From positions 9,760,791 to 9,824,790 of the forward strand of contig CM037872.1 in NCBI GenBank assembly GCA_021292105.1: DNA of 64,000 nucleotides. Direction: 5' to 3'. A model generated the notes under the pieces. The model was not told the DNA's origin. It worked only from the letters and a program-made list of their open reading frames with translations, and made no database searches. The translations under genes were made by a program, and so were the position numbers. Numbering within the stretch: position 1 is the stretch's first letter; each line of letters opens with the position of its first letter. Below, in pieces: positions 9,901-20,446 of the stretch. The DNA comes from Anadara kagoshimensis (taxonomy: Eukaryota; Mollusca; Bivalvia; Arcoida; Arcidae).

Positions 9901-12900
9901 TTGCTTGTGAGAGGTCATTGTTTTCTCTGGGCACTCAGCTTTCCTCCACAATTCATGAACTAACTACCTCAATATAAGTAAAAAAAAATTGACTGGGACA
10001 TAAAACTCAATTCCTTCACTACAGTCCACTTGTATTTTCTTTGTTTAAGGTAGAAGATTTATTTTACAATATATCCACAAGAAGGAAAGCACTAAAGAGC
10101 CCATCAGAGGAACATGCTAAAGTATTTGAAGTTGTCAGCAGGTTTGTTTTTAGCTCAACTGGCTATAGCCAGCTGAGCTTATGCCATGGTGAAGCGTGTG
10201 TGCGTGCGTGCGTGCGTCCGTGCGTAAACTTTAATCTTCTCCTCTGAAACCACTTGGCCAATTGGAACCAAATTTGGTGTGGAAAGTCCCTAGGTGGAGT
10301 AGATTAAAGTTTGTACAAATTATATTCCTGCGGCATCCAAGATGGCCACCATTGCTATAAATAGCAATAACCTATAAATGGTCATTACATGTTTATTTTT
10401 GGACCGATTTATTTCAAATTTGAGATTTAGAAAGTAGATGTCTAGCCATTTAATATATGTAACGGGTTTTTTTGTAACTTTTTCTGTTTGCTCGTAATTA
10501 GCGGAATATGCAAATTAGATGCTAAATTTAGGCAATTCTTTGAAAATCTTCTTCTCTGAAACCACATACCCAAATGATGCCAAATTTGGTGTGGAAAGTA
10601 CCTAGGTGGAGTAGATTAAAGTTTGTGCAAATCAACTTCATGGGGCATCCAAGATGGCTGCCATTGCTATAAATAGCAATAACCTATAAATGGTCATTAC
10701 ATATTTTTATTTTTGGACCGATTCAGTTCAAATTTGAGATTTAGAAAGTAGATGTCTAGGCATTTAATATATGCAACAGATTTTTCTGTTACTTTTTCTG
10801 TTTGCTCGTAATTAGCGGAATATGCAAATTAGATGCTAAATTTAGGCAATTCTTTGAAAATCTTCTTCTCTGAAACCACATACCCAAATGATGCCAAATT
10901 TGGTGTGGAAAGTCCCTAGGTGGAGTAGAATAAAGTTTGTACAAATCAACTTCCTGCATCATCCAAGATGGCTGCCATTGCCATAAATAGCAAAAACCTA
11001 TAAATGGTCGTTACATGTTTATTTTTGGACCGATTTAGTTCAAATTTGAGATTTAGAACTAAGATGTCTAGGCATTTAATATATGTAACGGATTTTTCTG
11101 TAACTTTTTTTGTTTGCTCGTAATTAGCGGAATATGCAAATTAGATGCTAAATTTAGGCAATTCTTTGAAAATCTTCTTCTCTGAAACCACATACCCAAA
11201 TGATGCCAAATTTGGTGTGGAAAGTCCCTAGGTGGAGTAGATTAAAGTTTGTACAAATCAACTTCCTGCTTCATCCAAGATGGCCACCATTGCTATAAAT
11301 AGCAAAAACCTATAAATGGTCATTACATGTTTAGTTATGGATCGATTTAGTTCAAATTTGAGAATTAGAAAGTAGATGTCTAGTTATTTAATAGATATAA
11401 CAGATTTTTCTGTAACTTTTTCTGTTTGCTTGTAATTAGCCGAATATGCAAATTAGATGCTAAATTTAAGCGATTCTTTGAAAATCATCTTCTTTGAAAC
11501 TACAAAGCCAAATGAAGCCAATTTGTAACAGGTTTCCTGAGAAGGTTTTGTTGCCACAATTTTCAAGAATTTTGTAAATCAGGTGTATATATTTGCTGTG
11601 CAAGGTCCTTGCTAGAGTCTGACTAGATTTTACAAATCATGGTGATTAGATATCCAAGATGGCTGCCATTACTAAAAATAGAAAAAACCTAAAAAAAATC
11701 TTCTTCTCCAGAACCAGTCATTGGAGGCAGAATCTGATTTGATATTTGGCTTCTAGATGGTCTTTACCTCTAAGTTTGTACATTTCGTGGAATTCTGACA
11801 AAAAATAGGTAACGCGTTTTTGCGTTTAATTTTTCAAAAATCGTAAAATAGCTTTAAATAGTTTAAAATTGTTATAACTTGACTATTAGATCAGATAATG
11901 ACATGGAGTTTTCAGTTTTGACATATTCTTGTAATTACCTTCAAAATGGGGTCAAGGTCATGACCTAATTTTTTACCTTTCTGATTTTATTTATTATCTC
12001 GAAAACTATAAACTTTTTGTACAGGCATGTATATTGGAATATTGTTGGTATTGATGCAACGGTCATTTTGATGTATAGAATAAGGTCATGGGTTCAAAGG
12101 TCAAAGTCACAGATGCGAAATAATACTGTAACGGTTCATTATCTTGAAAACTATAAACTTTTTGTATAAGCATGAATATTGGAATATTGTTGGTATTGAT
12201 GCAACGGTCATTTTGATGTATAGATTAAGGTCATGGGTTCAAAGGTCAAGGTCACAGACACGAAAGAATACTGAAATTATTCATTATCTTGAGAGTTATA
12301 AACTTTTTGTATAGGCATGTATATTGGAATATTGTTGGTATTGATGCAACGGTGATTTTGATGTATAGAAAAAGGTCATGGGTCCAAAGGTCAAGGTCAC
12401 AGAAGCGAAACAATACCAAAATGGTTCATTATCTCGAAAACTATAAACTTTTTGTTTAGCCATGTATATTAAAATGTTGTAGGTATTGATACAACGATCA
12501 TTTTGGTGTATATATTAAGGTCATGGGTTCAAAGGTCAAGGTCACAGACACGGAAGAATACTGAAACTGTTCATTATCTTGAAAACTATAAATTTTTTGT
12601 ATAGGCATGTATATTGGAATATTGTTGGTATTGATGCAACGGTCATTTTGATGTATAGATTAAGGTCATGGGTTCAAAGGTCAAGGTCACAGGCACGAAA
12701 TAATACTGAAACGGTTCATTATCTTGAAAACTATAAACTTTTTGTATAGGCATGTATATTACAATGTTGTAGGTATTGATGCAACGGTCATTTTGATGTA
12801 TAGATTAAGGTCATGGGTTCAAAGGTCAAGGTCACAGACACGAAAAAATACTGAAATTATTCATTATCTTGAGAGTTATAAACTTTTTGTATAGGCATGT

Positions 12901-15900
12901 ATATTGGAATATTGTTGGTATTGATGCAACGGTGATTTTGATGTATAGAAAAAGGTCATGGGTCCAAAGGTCAAGGTCACAGAAGCGAAACAATACCAAA
13001 ATGGTTCATTATCTCGAAAACTATAAACTTTTTGTATAGCCATGTATATTAAAATGTTGTAGGTATTAATACAACGATCATTTTGGTGTATATATTAAGG
13101 TCATGGGTTCAAAGGTCAAGGTCACAGGCACGAAAGAATACTGAAACGGTTCATTATCTTAAAAAACTATAAACTTTATGTATAGGCGTGTATATTAGAA
13201 TGTTGTAGGTATTGATACAACGACCATTTTGGTGTATAGAAAAAGGCCATGGGTCCAAAGGTCAAGGTCACAGAAGCAAAACAATACCGAAATGGTTCAT
13301 TATCTTGAAAACTATAAACTTTTTGTATAGGCATGTATAATGGAATATTGTTGGTATTGATGCAACTGTCATTTTGATGTATAGATTAAGGTCATGGGTT
13401 CAAAGGTCAAGGTCACAGACGCGAAAGAATACTGAAACTGTTTATTATCTTGAAAACTATAAACTTTTTGTATAGGCATGTATATTAGAATATTGTTGGT
13501 ATTGATGTAACGGTCATTTTGATGTATAGATTAAGGTCATGGGTTCAAAGGTCAAGGTCACAGATGCGAAATAATACTGTAACGGTTCATTATCATGAAA
13601 ACTATAAACTTTTTGTATAGGCATGTATATCAGAATGTTGTAGATATTAATACAACGAACATTTTGATGTATATAAAAATTTCATGGGTTCAAAGGTCAA
13701 GGTCACAGATGCAAAACAAAATCAAAAACATTAATTAACACGAAAACTATAAATTTTAAGCTTTTTCTATAGGCATATCAGGGATTTATCAGGGTCTTTT
13801 GGGAAAAGGCCCTAAACTAAAAATTGGGAAAAACTATCAACTTTTTGCTCATTTTGGGAAAACTTTGACATCATTTTTGTGCCATTAATGATTAAATCTA
13901 ATGCTTTTAGTGTATTGAGTTGATTGAAGATTGAGGAAAGCAGCCACATTTATGACCAGACTTCAGCTATGTATCTGGTACAATTTTTTAATTTGGAATT
14001 TTCTCAGCCCATTTTGGGAAAAAATCAATGTTTTTCCATTGGGAATGGGGCCGAATTTCGGCCCTAAATAGGCCCTTGATAAATCACTGCATATATATTA
14101 GAATGTTGTAGATATTAATTCAACTACTATTTTGATGTATAGAGAAATTTTATGGGGTCAAAGGTCAAGGTCACGGATGCAAAAAATTGCTGAAATTGTC
14201 ATATCTTTACTATTTGATCAGATAATGACATGGGGTTTTCAGTTTTGAAATATTATTGTAATTACCTTCAAAATGAGGTCAAGGTCAATTGTGAAGGTTA
14301 TTACCTAATGTTTTACCTTTCCTGAAAAAAAAATCGTTGACCCTGTGTGTTTCAACCAAATCATTGAAAATTTTCTCCTGAATTGGCCAATTCTAACCCA
14401 ATACAGCATAAAAAGTCCTTTAGTAACAGTAATCCAAAAGTTGTGTCTGGCATATCAGCCAAAATCCAAGGTGGCTTCTGTTCCTATACATAGCAAAAAC
14501 ATGAAAGACCAATGCAGATTTTGTTTCCAACCACTTTGGTTCCAGTTGCAATTGTAAAAAGCAGGGGGGATGCCATTTGCACAAGATTTGCACATTATTT
14601 ATCAAAAATGTAAATTACCTGCCAGTTGAGCATCATAGGCCCTATTGGGCCTCTTGTTAACACACACCTTTTAAAGAAAGAGGGGGATATTAAAAACGAG
14701 TTTCCCTCTGTCTGTCCTTAGGTCCATGTGCAAATTCTTCAAAATTATGAATCACTTTTTTTATGAAACACTCGAGTTGGTTAGCTTATTTTTCTGGAAG
14801 TTATTGCCCATTAAACATGAGTGAAAATCATAAAAAAAGAACCAGCTGGTGGGGGATCCTAATTCACTGAATTAACTTGTTTTTATTATTTGTTTTTATT
14901 ATTTTTATAGTGCTGTCTGTTGTGTACTGTATATTGTTAATTAGGTGTTCATGTTTATGTTTTGATTAAATTTTTACCACCACATTTTTTGGGGCCACAG
15001 CAGTTGAGTGGTCAAAAGCATGTGCTTATGGACCACGGCACATCTCATTGCCTAGGTTAAGCTCCCACTTGGGACAGATCCTAAGGTAAAAAAAAGTTTG
15101 TCAATTTGCTTGCTGAGGGTTGTTGGTTTTCTCCAGGCATTCTGGTTTTCTCCACCATTCCAGAACTGACCACATTAATATCAGTGAAGGAATTTTGACT
15201 GGGGAGCGTAAAAACTGTTACTCCACTCAACATTTGTAGTTTAAGATCCAGCAGTTTTGTTCTGTTATTAATTTTATATTCATTTATTCAGGTATGCTGT
15301 TCATAATTGCAAGATTGGATTCACATTGAAAAAGGTAATTATTCCCCACCTTTCAAAGAAAGAGGAGTATATTAAATTTCAGTGTCCATCCATCCGTACT
15401 TTCTCCCGTCCACCTGAAATTCCTGTCTGTGCAAATTCTCCCAAACTATAAAGCACTATTTCATAAAACAAAGAAAGAGGGGGATATTAAATTCGAGTTT
15501 CCATCCTTTCTTCCATCTGCCCCAAATTTTTTGTCTGCACAAATTCTCAAAAAACTATCATGTGCTATTTCAAAGAACTTGGTGCAAAGCATCAACATTG
15601 ATAGTTTATGTGCATATTGTTAACCTGAGTTGGTTTGCTCATTTTCCTAGGACCTATTGCTCTTTAAACATTAGTGCATGTCACAAAAGAAGATCCGATC
15701 ACTGAATTTACTTGTTTTTAACTAATTTTGATAAATGCTAAAAACAAAGTTAGTGTATGAAGATACAGGTATACATTTTTCACCTGTACCACACTGGTTG
15801 AGTTTTTGGTCTTGGGATGTTGTGGGTTGGATCACTAGGTTGGTCTGATGATTTTTTGACAATTATTGAAAATAATACACTGTATGCTTTAAAATGCCAG

Positions 15901-16795
15901 CTCCTTATAGATTACAATGCCTATTAAAGGGGAGATAATTGCATATTTAAAAAATGATTGAAGCTAATCACATGTTGCAAGAGTTTCCTCCCTTACCATG
16001 TATATCTCCAATATATCCCATATAAATTAAATCGTTAATATAAGAACAATAATACTGTATAACAACTTATTATCCAAGAAAAAAACAACCCCAAATCTCA
16101 CCAATCCCACTCTTGGCAAAAATTGATTTGCCACTGATCAGTAGTTTGCTCAAGGTACTCAGATTTTCCAAAACTGTTCATATTCATAATATTCAGTGAA
16201 AAAAGCTTTGACTGGTGTGTAAATCACCTACTCTACTGGTCTCATTGGGCCTCGTTGGCCAAATGTACAAAGTACACAAACCTCTCACTGCCTGGCCACT
16301 TGATTCTAATTTGAGACAATATTTTAGTTTGCTTGGCTTAGGTCTGTTGTTTTCTTAAGGAACTCTGGTTTCCTCCACCATCCTTGAAATGAATGCCTCA
16401 TTAAAAGTGAAAGAATCTTGACTTAAAGGGTCATACTGGGATTTAAAAGAAATGTAAAATTCCATTACTCTGCTTCTTACTCTTGGTGCTGCCAAATATC
16501 AGTGAAATAAAAATGATAATAATTTAAGTCATCATTTATTTATTGGTTACGTTGTTGCATAATGACAGCACAGCTGATGTACAGACTATTATCACAGTAT
16601 TATCATACCCCTGCAAACTAGTTTCCTTTGTGTGAAAATAAAACCTCCTGATATACAATATTTGAAGTTTTACTTATCGGTTACATTTTTATTGATTACG
16701 TTGTAGCATGGTGACAACACCGCTGATGTACGGACTCCCAATAATTCAACACATGTTGACAACATACGTACAGTATACGGACCATCAATTGCCAA
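3615..16795 (+). CDS. MLH1: MLH1, DNA mismatch-repair MutL homologue, exons 1-8 equivalents (3' part missing)
   Basis: Coding segments 3615-3736, 4172-4262, 7424-7596, 8973-9045, 10050-10141, 15292-15334 and 16707-16795 join in phase to 227 residues plus two bases. They cover most of the N-terminal GHKL ATPase domain: motif I EMIEN (residues 36-40, Mg-binding Asn40), motif II DTGTG (65-69), motif III GFRGEAL (100-106) and motif IV GT (149-150). MLH1 pairs with PMS-type partners in the nucleus, is recruited by MutS complexes and licenses strand incision in mismatch repair and meiotic crossover. Exon sizes 91, 73, 92, 43 and 89 equal those of vertebrate exons 2, 5, 6, 7 and 8; 173 equals exons 3+4 (99+74). 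All introns are GT-AG. The ATG follows an acceptor-like tract, so a noncoding upstream exon is likely. The rest of the ATPase/transducer region and the dimerisation half were not found downstream. Confidence 0.95.
3821..4130 (+). mobile_element. Truncated pearl-like element in MLH1 intron 1
   Basis: It starts with the family head TTTTTAGCTCACCTGG, followed by 'ttatggcatagtg' and a (TG)n run, then the family's 'cttctcctctgaaac' block. There is no 145-bp array and no GGCCTCTTGTT end. Confidence 0.6.
3899..3939. repeat. (TG)n microsatellite
   Basis: About 20 uninterrupted TG dinucleotides at the microsatellite position of the pearl-like element. Likely length-polymorphic. Confidence 0.9.
4172..4262 (+). 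CDS. MLH1: MLH1 coding exon 2
   Basis: Residues 41-71 ([10 protein letters not shown] to DTGTGIR), 91 bases, preceded by a long T tract ending CAG and followed by gtgtgt. It contains motif II with Thr66 where many MutL proteins have Asn (DNG); the D-x-G-x-G pattern itself is intact. Confidence 0.93.
4280..6620 (+). mobile_element. Pearl-like element in MLH1 intron 2, with nested DNA transposon
   Basis: The head AGCTCACCTGACC...GGTCATGTGAGCT folds as a hairpin, and the tail has CAGGTGAGCTGT followed by GGCCTCTTGTT. Between them lie the 'cttctcctctgaaac' block and about five ~145-bp units with the AAAGGTCAAGGTCA core. It begins only 18 bases after the exon 2 donor. The array is interrupted by the TA-flanked element at 5278-6260. 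A perfect IR3 palindrome AGGTCAAGGTGACCT lies at 4486-4500. No protein is encoded. Confidence 0.75.
5278..6260. mobile_element. Nested pogo/Tigger-type non-autonomous element, TA duplication
   Basis: It starts CAGTCGACTCTC and ends GAGAGTTGACTG, with TA on both sides (5276-5277, 6261-6262). It splits one 145-bp unit cleanly, so the pre-insertion site can be read from neighbouring units. Subterminal blocks such as 'ttcgacttatccgga' recur near both ends. An internal ~80-bp AT-rich segment is duplicated (about 5431-5565). No transposase ORF. Family placement rests on the terminus and the TA duplication. Confidence 0.75.
6621..7037. other. MLH1 intron 2 filler with a SINE fragment
   Basis: Non-coding. 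Around 6925-7020 is a degraded - strand fragment of the SINE body seen intact at 43719-44066 (the 'cgtcaccagctataggtgaa' block). Confidence 0.4.
7038..7206. mobile_element. MITE of the 'AACCTGCCTTAAAGGCCACC' family
   Basis: The left end has ACCTGCCTTAAAGGCCACCT, and the right end is an approximate inverted copy (GGTGG..TTTATAGGGCA). The termini are degraded compared with the complete, TA-flanked copy at 56703-56882. Confidence 0.6.
7424..7596 (+). CDS. MLH1: MLH1 coding exon 3 (vertebrate exons 3 and 4 in one)
   Basis: Residues 72-128 plus two bases ([10 protein letters not shown] to KCAY), 173 bases. The acceptor is ttgtatttcag-like and the donor is gtaagt. It includes the GFRGEAL motif. 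The vertebrate intron that separates exons 3 and 4 inside GE|A is absent, and the length equals 99+74 exactly. Confidence 0.95.
7800..8140 (+). repeat. tRNA-SINE 'B' body split by a ~200-bp MITE
   Basis: Fragments 'gtgagaaagtttgttag' before and 'tttcctccatcatcactgaa ... gtgaaagaatcttgaatagg' after correspond to adjacent parts of SINE copies at 9797 and 14991. The part between, about 7850-8050, is a copy of the inverted-repeat MITE at 50015-50205 ('agttcgccagcataccacgt' versus its inverse near 8030). Confidence 0.5.
8148..8460. mobile_element. hAT-like MITE, 5-bp duplication GGTAG
   Basis: The ends CAGGGATTTATCAAGG and, reversed, CAGGGATTTATCAAGGG are near perfect terminal repeats, flanked by GGTAG on each side. 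No coding capacity. A sister copy at 13779-14089 is ~95% similar by eye and has its own duplication. Confidence 0.75.
8973..9045 (+). CDS. MLH1: MLH1 coding exon 4 (vertebrate exon 5)
   Basis: Residues 129-153, 73 bases: [18 protein letters not shown] and NVGTQIT, with the GT of ATPase motif IV. Acceptor ttttgtacag, donor gtaaga. Confidence 0.93.
9090..9350. mobile_element. Palindromic AT-rich MITE ('aatcattccttaactaag' family)
   Basis: The two halves are approximate inverted copies: 'taagattttccttaa' near 9117 and 'ttaaggaatatctaagttta' near 9300, with central 'tatttagtttttgtcaaaat'. The family is very common here (26640, 40374, 43030 and the 45-50 kb array). Degraded copy. Confidence 0.5.
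9797..10030 (+). repeat. tRNA-derived SINE 'B'
   Basis: The head has a box A-like TGGCCAAGTGG. The body contains 'gtgagaaagttt', 'ttttctctgggcactc' and 'tttcctccac', then 'ataagtgaaa..ttgactgggacataaaactc'. It ends just before the MLH1 exon at 10050. A conserved core like this is known in mollusc and other metazoan SINEs; the exact domain name is not assigned. Confidence 0.6.
10050..10141 (+). CDS. MLH1: MLH1 coding exon 5 (vertebrate exon 6)
   Basis: Residues 154-183 plus two bases, 92 bases: [20 protein letters not shown] onward. It is squeezed between two mobile elements: a SINE ends roughly 20 bases before it, and a pearl-like element begins about 5 bases after its donor (AG|gtttgttttt). 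The donor is therefore weak beyond GT. Confidence 0.93.
11990..13775 (+). repeat. 145-bp tandem array, about 12 units
   Basis: Unit starts (AAGGTCATGGGT) fall at 12082, 12227, 12372, 12517, 12662 and onward in steps of 145. Each unit ends with 'gtataggcatgtatatt' and 'attgttggtattgatgcaac'. Unit divergence is low, pointing to recent amplification or homogenisation. Confidence 0.85.
13779..14089. mobile_element. hAT-like MITE nested in the 145-bp array, duplication CATAT
   Basis: It has the same CAGGGATTTATC termini as 8148-8460, flanked by CATAT on both sides. It interrupts an array unit, so it is younger than the array. Confidence 0.75.
14660..15285 (+). repeat. MLH1 intron filler with SINE 'B' copy at about 14991-15236
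   Basis: The SINE body (ttgcttgctgagggttgttg ... ttttctccaccattcc ... ttttgactggggagcg) is recognisable. Before it, 14661-14860 carries a 'ttaaagaaagagggggatatta' repeat also seen at 15350 and 15468. It ends about 56 bases before the exon at 15292. Confidence 0.5.
15292..15334 (+). CDS. MLH1: MLH1 coding exon 6 (vertebrate exon 7)
   Basis: Residues 184-198, 43 bases: [15 protein letters not shown]. Acceptor catttattcag, donor gtaatt. The small size matches the vertebrate exon exactly. Confidence 0.9.
16090..16480 (+). repeat. Two adjacent degraded SINE 'B' copies
   Basis: A SINE tail (ttgactggtgtgtaaatcac) ends near 16240, and a new head-like GGCCTCGTTGGCCAAATG starts at 16248, continuing with 'ttgcttggcttaggtctgtt' and 'ggtttcctccaccatcc'. 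There is a tandem of two copies before the last MLH1 exon seen. Confidence 0.45.
16707..16795 (+). CDS. MLH1: MLH1 coding exon 7 (vertebrate exon 8), last one seen
   Basis: Residues 199-227 plus two bases, 89 bases: [20 protein letters not shown] followed by RTVYGPSIA. Acceptor ttgtag, donor gtaagt. The next exon should begin with a base completing a Lys/Asn codon and continue with the ELIE-type segment; I did not find it. Confidence 0.92.
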
Positions 16796-17464
16796 GTAAG
16801 TAGCCATTACTGAATTACTTTAAACATATTAATTTTCACGGTGTACTAATTTTCACTTATTTTGTGGTCATTTGTTTTGCTCGAAAATTTATATCGAGCC
16901 AAATTTATAGTCTGCTTATTGTGTTATAGCGCATATTAAAAAAAGTGAAAATTTAACTACGTTTATATGTCTAAATTGCATATACATGTACCTGGAAAAT
17001 AAATGCACAAAAATTATGTATGTTTACAGTTATCTGTGCCGTTCAAGGTCACTTGGTAATGCCAGGTGTGTGCATCTTACATAGCATCAAATTTTATTGC
17101 ATTTGACCAAATATGTAAGAAAGAGTTATCTCTCTTTATCAAGTTTGTTTGTGGGGACCAAATATTTAAACTGAAGTATGATTATTAATCAATTGTTTCA
17201 AGCCAGTATAACGTTTGAGAATCGCTGTAAACCAAAATCTCAGATTACTGGTCGCTTAGTGTTTTCGCCAGATTTCACTACTCTTAAAATTTACAAAAAT
17301 GTGAAATTCTGAATACACAGTGTATGAAAAATGAATTGCACCCATTAATTAAGTTATTATTATGTAGTAACTAAAGAGAATTGGAGGACTTGTTCAAATG
17401 AAATTGTGAAATGCAATATATAATACATGTATCAGGACTGTATTCAGAGGGATGCAAGGGGTTG
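16796..17464. other. Intergenic or MLH1 intronic DNA, nothing recognised
   Basis: No exon resembling the next MLH1 segment and no clear repeat boundaries. AT-rich single-copy-looking sequence. Confidence 0.4.
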
Positions 17465-18285
17465 TGTACCTAATGCTAAATTGTTTTGTTGAAAGATTTT
17501 TGCTGGACAAAAGTTTTTAGTTTTTTATCGTTGGAACAGACTGATTTTCCCTCTGGTAATAATACAGGGTTAATGATAAACTGTGTGATAAACCTGTTCA
17601 CAGTTGTAAATATCAATTCGCTTGACCAACTTTCCTGGAACAAGCGAACTTGTTTTTGTTCGTTAGCTGTTGTAGAAATCTTTTTTTCCTCCTGAGATTT
17701 TTTTGATTTTTTAAGAAGACTAAACGAAAACCCAAATTGTCTCCTGTTGTAATGTGTAAACAATCTACGTAAATTGAACGCTTCAATGTTGTTAAAGCAA
17801 AAATAGCAATCTTAAGCACAGAAGAGAGTGAAATTATAACCTCCTTCCAAAGTATTTGACTTAAAAGTTCCGGTTGATAATATTGTCTCTTACACTGTTA
17901 AATATTCACTTTAGAAATGCGATCAGTGATATTGAAGGACGGCAGAAAATATTACTTGTCCCGTCGGACAACATCACTGTGCAGTTGGCATGTCCGATGA
18001 CACTTTTTACTTGTTCAGGGCAATCGGGCTAATGTTAATGTCGAGCCCTGTAATAACCCCATGTGTACAGAGCTCAAAGTTGCCACTAAAATAGGCACCA
18101 TGGCAACTAAAACTTTGATTTTCTGATTTTGGCCAATTTTGCTACCATCAAAACCTCACTTTGGCTGTTTCAAACAGAAAGATTAAATTAAACTATGAGA
18201 ATGACCAGTAGAATATTTAAACACAAAGTTCTGATAAAATAGTAATAAAATAAATAGCAGCTATAAGAAACAACAACTAACAACA
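17465..18285. repeat. Dispersed repeat, second copy at 29350-29625
   Basis: The parts 'attgttttgttgaaagattttt' (17481) and 'aaccccatgtgtacagag' (18055) onward recur contiguously at 29350-29625. Here they are separated by the 486-bp insertion at 17565-18050, which makes 29350-29625 the empty-site reference. Confidence 0.6.
17565..18050. mobile_element. hAT-like MITE, 5-bp duplication TAATA
   Basis: The left end is CAGGGTTAATG and the right end, reversed, CAGGGCTCGACATTAAC. TAATA lies at 17560-17564 and 18051-18055. Subterminal ACTTGTCC/CTTGTTCAGG blocks near the right end are typical of hAT elements. The paralogous empty site at ~29440 (tcataataacccc) confirms the insertion. The weak ORFs inside are not credible genes. 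Confidence 0.75.
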
Positions 18286-18289
18286 GTTT

Positions 18290-18708
18290 TTGTTTTTAAG
18301 TGTTTTTTGCAATCTATCGCTGTGTGTTGTGCTTCGTATCTAAACTTTACATTTTTATCATCTCCTCAAAAACTACCCGGCTTTATTGATGAAATTTGGT
18401 TAGGGGATTATCATGCCCTGGTAACAGGCTTTCAGAGTTATGTTTGGGGTTTGGCCATGTCCAACAAGATGGCAGGGGTTAATAAAAATAGCTGGAAGAC
18501 AAAAAAAATCTTCTCTGAAGCCAAAACGTGTAGGCTGTTTATAAATTATATACTGCAGCTAGACTTTAGATATTTCAAAATTTGGCATATTGACCCTAAC
18601 TGCTGAAAATTTTGACATTCTTTTTTAATTATGTAATTGACCATTGAATCTTCGCATCAGATAGGTACACATCCTCAGGTGAGCGTTAAGGCCCATGGGC
18701 CTCTTGTT
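18290..18708 (+). mobile_element. Short pearl-like element without tandem array
   Basis: It has the family internal blocks 'aaactttacatttttatcat', 'cctggtaacaggctttcag' and 'caacaagatggc', and the terminal CAGGTGAGCGTTAAGGCCCA with GGGCCTCTTGTT. The head hairpin is degraded, and the 145-bp array is absent. Confidence 0.65.
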
Positions 18709-20094
18709 TTATTAAATGTTCCTTATAATGTCATATTTGACAACTAAAAGGTTTGATTGGCACAGCAAAATTTTTGATAAGGATCCAATCTGGCTCCTGA
18801 ACTAAAAAGCCACCCTGACTTATTTAGAATTTTATGTATTTTGCTATATATTTCTTATTGTCTAATACACATAGCTCATTTTTCACTGATTACCAAAAAA
18901 GGTTATGTGAGCTTCTGGAAAAGTGCAGAGAAAAAAAAATTAAAAAACAAAAATGTCAAAAGCAATCGCTCACTTGTGACAAAAAGCCTCAATTCTTAAG
19001 AAATGACATTCTGCTCATGGTATTTCAAGAGGTAATATTAGCAAGATATTGTGCCTGCCAAATTTGATGAAGGGCCAAGCCTTTAAAATTTTAATTCTTG
19101 AATTTTAGCTTAATTAACTTTGTTTTCTAGTTTATACATTGTATTATTGCTATAAGCATACCACCTTTGGTTCTGGGTCTTACAGTGGATTATTCCAGGA
19201 AGGAAAAGAATTAACACCCCGAGACGAAGTCAAGCTGTATTCATACAGATCAAAGGTCATGACCCCAATTGTTTTCAAAAGGAATTGCAATACAATTGCT
19301 TCTGCATGGTTCAGTGAAGTGAGATACAATCATATTGTAACTACTCTGAAGTAAAGGTGCTAGAAACGAAATAAAGGAAATTTGAACTTTATGTAAAACA
19401 GTCAAATTAATGCTCCTTCCATTTGTACCATCTACTAAAATTTTAATTTTAGACTAAAAAAGCCTAAAACTGATGATATCAAGCCAATTTGAACCTTTCT
19501 GTAAAAAAAAATAATTTTTAAAAATTTTATGGGTGGGAGGTACAAAAAGGAGCCTTACTAATAATTATTACACATTTTAGGCTTATGGTGGTGTGATGAT
19601 AAAAGATTATACAATAAGATTACACAGAAGTGTGAGTTGCTGGAGTAAAAAAACACAATTAGGGTGTCTAGCCTAAGGGTTACTAGAACACAATTAGGGT
19701 GTCTAGCCTAATGGTTACTAGAACATTTTAATAAAAATATCATCCCCATCACCTGTCAGCTGCTTGTTTAAAGTGGGGTTTTATCTTTAATATGTAAAGC
19801 CTCCAGAATCTCAAGGTCAAAGATCATGTCTCCTCTTGATGGTTAATGTTTAATGAGAGTTTTGAAAGACTTTGTTACCCGGAGAACCTTATTATGTTTT
19901 TACTCCGTTAAGCCACTGATTTTTTTTTAGACAACACTTTCAACATGACCTATATATCTAGCCAATCACAGACCTTGAATTGTGTTGTCTTGTTACTTTA
20001 CAGATGAAAACCAGTCAGTGTGACCTTGACCTTTTCTGTCATACTGAACTATAGTGCAGACTTGTCAAAATTTCAATGCTAACTTAACGAATTA
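18709..20094. other. Non-coding stretch with a weak ORF at 19139-19354
   Basis: An ORF of 71 codons follows a splice-acceptor-like ttgttttctag and reads plausibly (GSGSYSGLFQEGKELTPRDE...), but I recognise no family and see no linked exon. A ~35-bp piece (cacaattagggtgtctagcc) is repeated in tandem at 19658-19720. Confidence 0.3.
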
Positions 20095-20400
20095 TTGCCA
20101 AAGTGGAAGCTCTTCTTGTTCTCTGGTTAGCTATTTTAATCTCTCGGTAGCTTTTCAGCCTTTGGTGATCCATGGCAAAGTGGAAGCTCTTCTTGTTCTC
20201 TGGTTAGCTATTTCAATCTCTCGGTAGCTTTTCAGCCTTTGGTGATCCATGGCAAAGTGGAAGCTCTTCTTGTTCTCTGGTTAGCTATTTCAATCTCTCA
20301 GTAGCTTTTCAGCCTTTGGTGATCCATGGCAAAGTGGAAGCTCTTCTTGTTCTCTGGTTAGCTATTTCAATCTCTCAGCAGGTTTTCGGCCTTTGGTTAT
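20095..20400 (+). repeat. 77-bp minisatellite, four units
   Basis: Unit starts (AAGTGGAAGCTC) lie at 20101, 20178, 20255 and 20332, exactly 77 apart. Units are almost identical, with one or two substitutions. Confidence 0.9.
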
Positions 20401-20446
20401 TCATAACTCAGCCTCAGAACTTTGAGTTCTTTTCATTAGCTTTAGT

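Larger units (their letters stand above)
10146..14659 (+). mobile_element. Large pearl-like element (4.5 kb) in MLH1 intron
   Basis: The head TTTTTAGCTCAACTGG has a hairpin (AGCTCAACTGGC/GCCAGCTGAGCT), followed by a (GTGC)n-like microsatellite. Two different tandem arrays follow: about four ~312-bp units (10240-11500, each with 'ggtgtggaaagt' and 'aagatggc.gccattgctata') and about twelve 145-bp units (roughly 11990-13770) with the AAAGGTCAAGGTCAC core. The end is GCCAGTTGAGCATCATAGG, then GGCCTCTTGTT. A hAT-like MITE is nested at 13779-14089. No ORF with coding character. It starts about 5 bases after the exon donor. Confidence 0.75.

Noticed and set aside
19139-19354. ORF after an acceptor-like site, possible exon
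   Set aside because: No family recognised, no matching donor at its end and no linked exon; kept only as a note in the stretch entry.
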